A stretch of 64,000 bases of DNA from Sinorhizobium alkalisoli (GTDB taxonomy: Bacteria; Pseudomonadota; Alphaproteobacteria; Rhizobiales; Rhizobiaceae), in the NCBI RefSeq assembly GCF_008932245.1, contig NZ_CP034909.1:124001-188000 (forward strand), read 5' to 3'. Made by a program: the position numbers and the translations under genes. Below the pieces are notes generated by a model. It made no database searches, was not told the DNA's origin, and saw nothing but the letters and a program-made list of their open reading frames with translations. Within the stretch, counting starts at the first letter, position 1. Every line of letters starts with the position of its first letter. Below are positions 63,573 through 64,000 of the stretch, one piece after another.

Positions 63573-63782
63573 ATGAACAAGCAAGTCATCGAACATAATG
63601 GTGTGCCCGTCGGCGTCGTTGTTCCCGATGCAGATCAGGTGAAGTTTGTGGCCGTGAAGTATCAGGTCTGGGACCTCGACGCGCAGCGGTTCCGCTCGGC
63701 CGATGAGGCGCGCGCGGCGATCCGGCACCTGCTCACCGGTCAGGCTCCCCATGCCCGCCAAGGCGGTGCCGCGGCGGCATGA
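63573..63782 (+). CDS. Hypothetical protein, 69 residues
   Basis: Starts MNKQVIEHNGVPVGVVVPDA and ends in an Ala-rich tail. The part VKYQVWDLDAQRFRSADEARAAIRHLL looks like a small alpha/beta fold. A GGAGGAG site lies further than usual from the ATG. No family is recognised. It may be the partner of the 31-codon ORF just upstream. Confidence 0.55.
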   Translation: MNKQVIEHNGVPVGVVVPDADQVKFVAVKYQVWDLDAQRFRSADEARAAIRHLLTGQAPHARQGGAAAA

Positions 63783-63842
63783 CTTTGTCCGGCCGCGGTT
63801 TTTCCTTGTTACTGCGTGAATATCAAGTGTAAGTCCAGGCTT

Positions 63843-63873
63843 CAGCGCCGTGCAAATGAGATGCACGGCGCTG
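63843..63873. repeat. Perfect 12-base palindrome near the right edge
   Basis: CAGCGCCGTGCA (63843-63854), loop AATGAGA, TGCACGGCGCTG (63862-63873). There is no T run on either side. It resembles the hairpin units of short intergenic repeats rather than an intrinsic terminator. It lies 60 bases past the last ORF. The following 127 bases are A+T-richer and probably belong to the promoter of a gene beyond the window. Confidence 0.65.
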
Positions 63874-64000
63874 CGGGTGCGCACCGGTCGCCTCTTCAAA
63901 AGTCGGCATAATTTTGTATTGGCAGAGCAATTCTGTGCTATGCCGAACACATAAGCTTGTGCGCGTGTGGACGGTTGCCGACGATCCGCGCGCGGGGAGA

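Noticed and set aside
1..64000. CRISPR arrays, insertion sequences and prophage
   Set aside because: I found no spaced direct repeats, transposase or integrase, or phage structural genes. The only repeats are RIME-type elements and single hairpins. The S24 regulator is repressor-like, but no phage genes accompany it.

Overview
This window is core chromosome of an alphaproteobacterium of the order Rhizobiales, most likely a Sinorhizobium (Ensifer) species. The evidence is a GcrA cell-cycle regulator, a PodJ polarity protein, GANTC (CcrM) methylation sites, a SAM-II riboswitch ahead of metZ, GC-rich genes, and several copies of the Rhizobiaceae-specific intergenic mosaic element (RIME). The fad block followed by podJ, and the pst-phoU-phoB, gcrA, argD, argF block, resemble the Sinorhizobium meliloti chromosome. 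I see no prophage, insertion sequence, CRISPR array or obvious genomic island.

Layout, left to right. 1-1810: end of the Pho regulon operon (pstB, phoU, phoB). 1888-2406: gcrA, behind a cluster of GANTC sites. 2824-6832: arginine synthesis (argD, argF), redox chaperone hslO, apaG. 6946-11109: a CDP-alcohol phosphatidyltransferase, metZ under a SAM-II riboswitch, a double-length dCTP deaminase-like protein, tRNA-Gly(CCC), and a periplasmic binding protein. 11152-15719: a membrane hydroxylase, a regulator-nuclease-TerB operon, an HxlR regulator and a LysE exporter, with RIME elements between them. 15857-21205: a three-gene fatty-acid beta-oxidation operon. 21587-25207: podJ. 25642-27444: a TauE/SafE exporter paired with a TIGR02186-like membrane protein. 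27447-31083: choline-sulfate uptake and hydrolysis. 31288-36562: an AsnC-type ligand domain, a PdeM/Lhr DNA-repair pair, a YitT protein and a TPR methyltransferase. 36706-40901: small envelope proteins, a MATE exporter, pyrD and a DUF952 gene. 41022-45207: a response regulator facing a transporter-fused hybrid kinase. 45435-48767: mscL, an aminotransferase, galE, chorismate mutase. 48984-51497: a cyanide-insensitive-type bd oxidase with its small subunit. 51697-59758: a divergent cluster joining an amino-acid ABC transporter and M20 hydrolase to a TetR regulator, aminotransferase and thiamine-diphosphate decarboxylase. 59978-63782: an exported hypothetical, secDF and small genes.

How the genes work together. 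Most of the window is housekeeping: phosphate sensing, arginine, methionine and pyrimidine synthesis, protein export, osmotic protection, cell polarity. The accessory parts are catabolic modules. The clearest are the choline-sulfate set, which probably feeds the glycine betaine pathway, and the 51.7-59.8 kb cluster, which looks like import, deacylation, transamination and decarboxylation of an amino acid. Arginine or a derivative is my best guess for its substrate. Points most worth following up are that cluster, the riboswitch with mutually exclusive hairpins, RIME elements that supply stop codons, the GANTC cluster at gcrA, candidate operators at the fad and cyd operons, and a 31-codon ORF with a strong ribosome binding site near the right end. 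Nothing I can see amounts to a wholly unknown multi-gene system.
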